In this document: positions 63,262 through 64,000 of the stretch, piece by piece | How positions within the stretch are numbered: the first letter of the stretch is position 1 | Layout of the letters: each line of letters opens with the position of its first letter | From: Polaribacter batillariae | GTDB taxonomy: Bacteria; Bacteroidota; Bacteroidia; Flavobacteriales; Flavobacteriaceae | Reading direction: 5' to 3' | Length of the DNA: 64,000 nucleotides | NCBI RefSeq assembly: GCF_017498485.1 | Contig: NZ_CP071795.1 | Coordinates: 434,001 to 498,000 of the forward strand | Position numbers and translations under genes: made by a program | Notes under the pieces: generated by a model | Seen by the model: only the letters and a program-made list of their open reading frames with translations | Database searches by the model: none | What the model was told of the DNA's origin: nothing

Positions 63262-63708
63262 TCAAGCAAAAGCAACACCTACCATTGCTAGTACAAAAAA
63301 TAAAAAGTAAAGCGATAAAATTATAATTGTAAAAACTCCTAAAAATTTATAGTGAGACTTTAGTTTTTCGAAAGCATTTGCCAAATCTTCATCGTTTTTA
63401 GATCGCAATGCTGTTTTCATCTTTGTAGAAAATTGAAATAAATAATACACTGGAAAAAAGTAAATCAAAGCCAAGATTAAATATGTAATTGTCATTACAG
63501 GACCAAAATCAAAAGGCATTGTTTGTGTTTCTGGTAAGTTATTAAATAATGTTCCAGCAAAAAAACTGAATACAACCATTAATGCTAAGCCAATAAATCC
63601 TAGAATAGACAAAAAATAGGTCCATTTTGCAGTTTCTCTTAAAAAGTTTTTTGCAGAACTCGTTAATGTTAATTCTTCTAATTCTGTAATTGCATTTTGC
63701 ATAATCAT
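63262..63708 (-). CDS. DUF5362-like membrane protein
   Basis: 148 aa, four membrane helices (about 30-55, 70-93, 118-145 and a weak first part). Features are FLRETAKWTYFLSILGFIGL, the middle YLILALIYFFPVYYLFQFS, and RSKNDEDLANAFEKLKSHYK before the last helix. This fits the DUF5362 type of small integral proteins with unknown role. Start ATG 63708 or the second Met two codons on. Confidence 0.7.
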   Translation of the reverse strand: MIMQNAITELEELTLTSSAKNFLRETAKWTYFLSILGFIGLALMVVFSFFAGTLFNNLPETQTMPFDFGPVMTITYLILALIYFFPVYYLFQFSTKMKTALRSKNDEDLANAFEKLKSHYKFLGVFTIIILSLYFLFFVLAMVGVAFA

Positions 63709-63886
63709 TTTTTTTAGTTCGTGTTTTTCAAAAATAATAAAAAAATTATAATCAGCTCATACCATTTATTATTCGAAATTCTAGTTTTACAAATGTTCTC
63801 TAAACTTCGTTTGCTACTCAGTAATGCTTAAACGAATAAATTTTTGATTTTAAAATAATTTTATATTTTTTTATATTGTAATTTTT

Positions 63887-63903
63887 ATATCGAACTCAGG
63901 TTC
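63887..63903. repeat. Solitary IS982-type terminus
   Basis: ATATCGAACTCAGGTTC matches the right end of the IS982 copies (AATCGAACTCAGGT) but no left end is seen upstream within the window. The surrounding 63709-63960 holds A/T-rich sequence with no gene. Confidence 0.45.
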
Positions 63904-63960
63904 TTAAAAAGAAGAGATAAAAATTGAGCAACGAAAGCTAAAAATAGCTCTACAAAAAAA

Positions 63961-64000
63961 CTATTGATTGATACGAATAGAATCTATTTGTTTTTGCAAA
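63961..64000 (-). CDS. Possible 3' end of a gene running out of the window
   Basis: On the minus strand the last bases read LQKQIDSIRINQ then TAG (63961-63963). The residue pattern is protein-like but 12 codons cannot identify it. Confidence 0.3.
   Translation of the reverse strand, partial: LQKQIDSIRINQ

Overview
The window is a stretch of a chromosome from the phylum Bacteroidota, almost certainly family Flavobacteriaceae (a Polaribacter/Tenacibaculum-like marine bacterium). The grounds are very A/T-rich DNA, the gliding genes gldF and gldG, many short lipoprotein signal peptides, CarboxypepD_reg/TonB receptors, a hybrid two-component regulator with a propeller sensor, and promoters of the Bacteroidetes type (TTG, 17-23 bases, TANNTTTG). 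I see no rRNA, tRNA, CRISPR array or prophage.

Layout. 1-5.7 kb: 3' end of mltG, a small lipoprotein, gldFG, an NAD-binding epimerase-like gene and a DUF2911 lipoprotein. 5.8-8.4 kb: a complete IS982-type element next to an unrecognised two-gene cassette whose second product is an HExxH lipoprotein. 8.5-13.6 kb: two thioredoxin-fold proteins, an S1/P1 nuclease, and an operon running from an SPFH/band-7 protein to an Arc-type DNA-binding protein. 13.6-15.7 kb: an accessory island of two toxin-antitoxin modules, bounded by short repeats that recall integron cassettes. 15.8-23.7 kb: housekeeping genes (DUF721, recF, TPR protein, ribH, mutL, two rhomboids, a phosphodiesterase). 23.8-25.0 kb: a second IS982 copy and a MITE-like element. 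25.1-34.1 kb: ABM/GNAT pair, mtaB, lipoprotein, hydrolase, mltD-like gene, a tandem duplicate of a cold-shock gene, nitronate monooxygenase, mnmA, a broken small gene and a YwqK/MORN-type gene. 34.1-44.0 kb: purB cluster, terC, a metal-type TonB receptor with a His-rich partner, CDP-alcohol phosphatidyltransferase, MFS transporter, M48 protease, msrB. 44.3-54.3 kb: an iron-uptake locus (siderophore TonB receptor under a Fur-like box, PepSY membrane protein) between two wrecked hybrid two-component regulators, one cut up by two IS1380-type elements. 54.3-59.2 kb: an alpha-oxoamine synthase and a cysteine-synthase-like enzyme that could form a capnine/sulfonolipid pair, then an S9 peptidase. 59.2-64 kb: YbaB/EbfC, a membrane protein, an AsmA-like protein and a DUF5362-like membrane protein.

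The most interesting features are between genes: tandem heptamer arrays with the unit AGTNNNN placed just after stop codons; the flanking repeats of the toxin-antitoxin island; a two-copy 180-210 bp structured element with terminator-like ends; a MITE whose ends resemble those of the resident IS982; and the IS1380-driven decay of the regulator beside the iron locus. The possible link between sulfonolipid synthesis and gliding (gldFG lies in the same window) is an inference from gene families and context.
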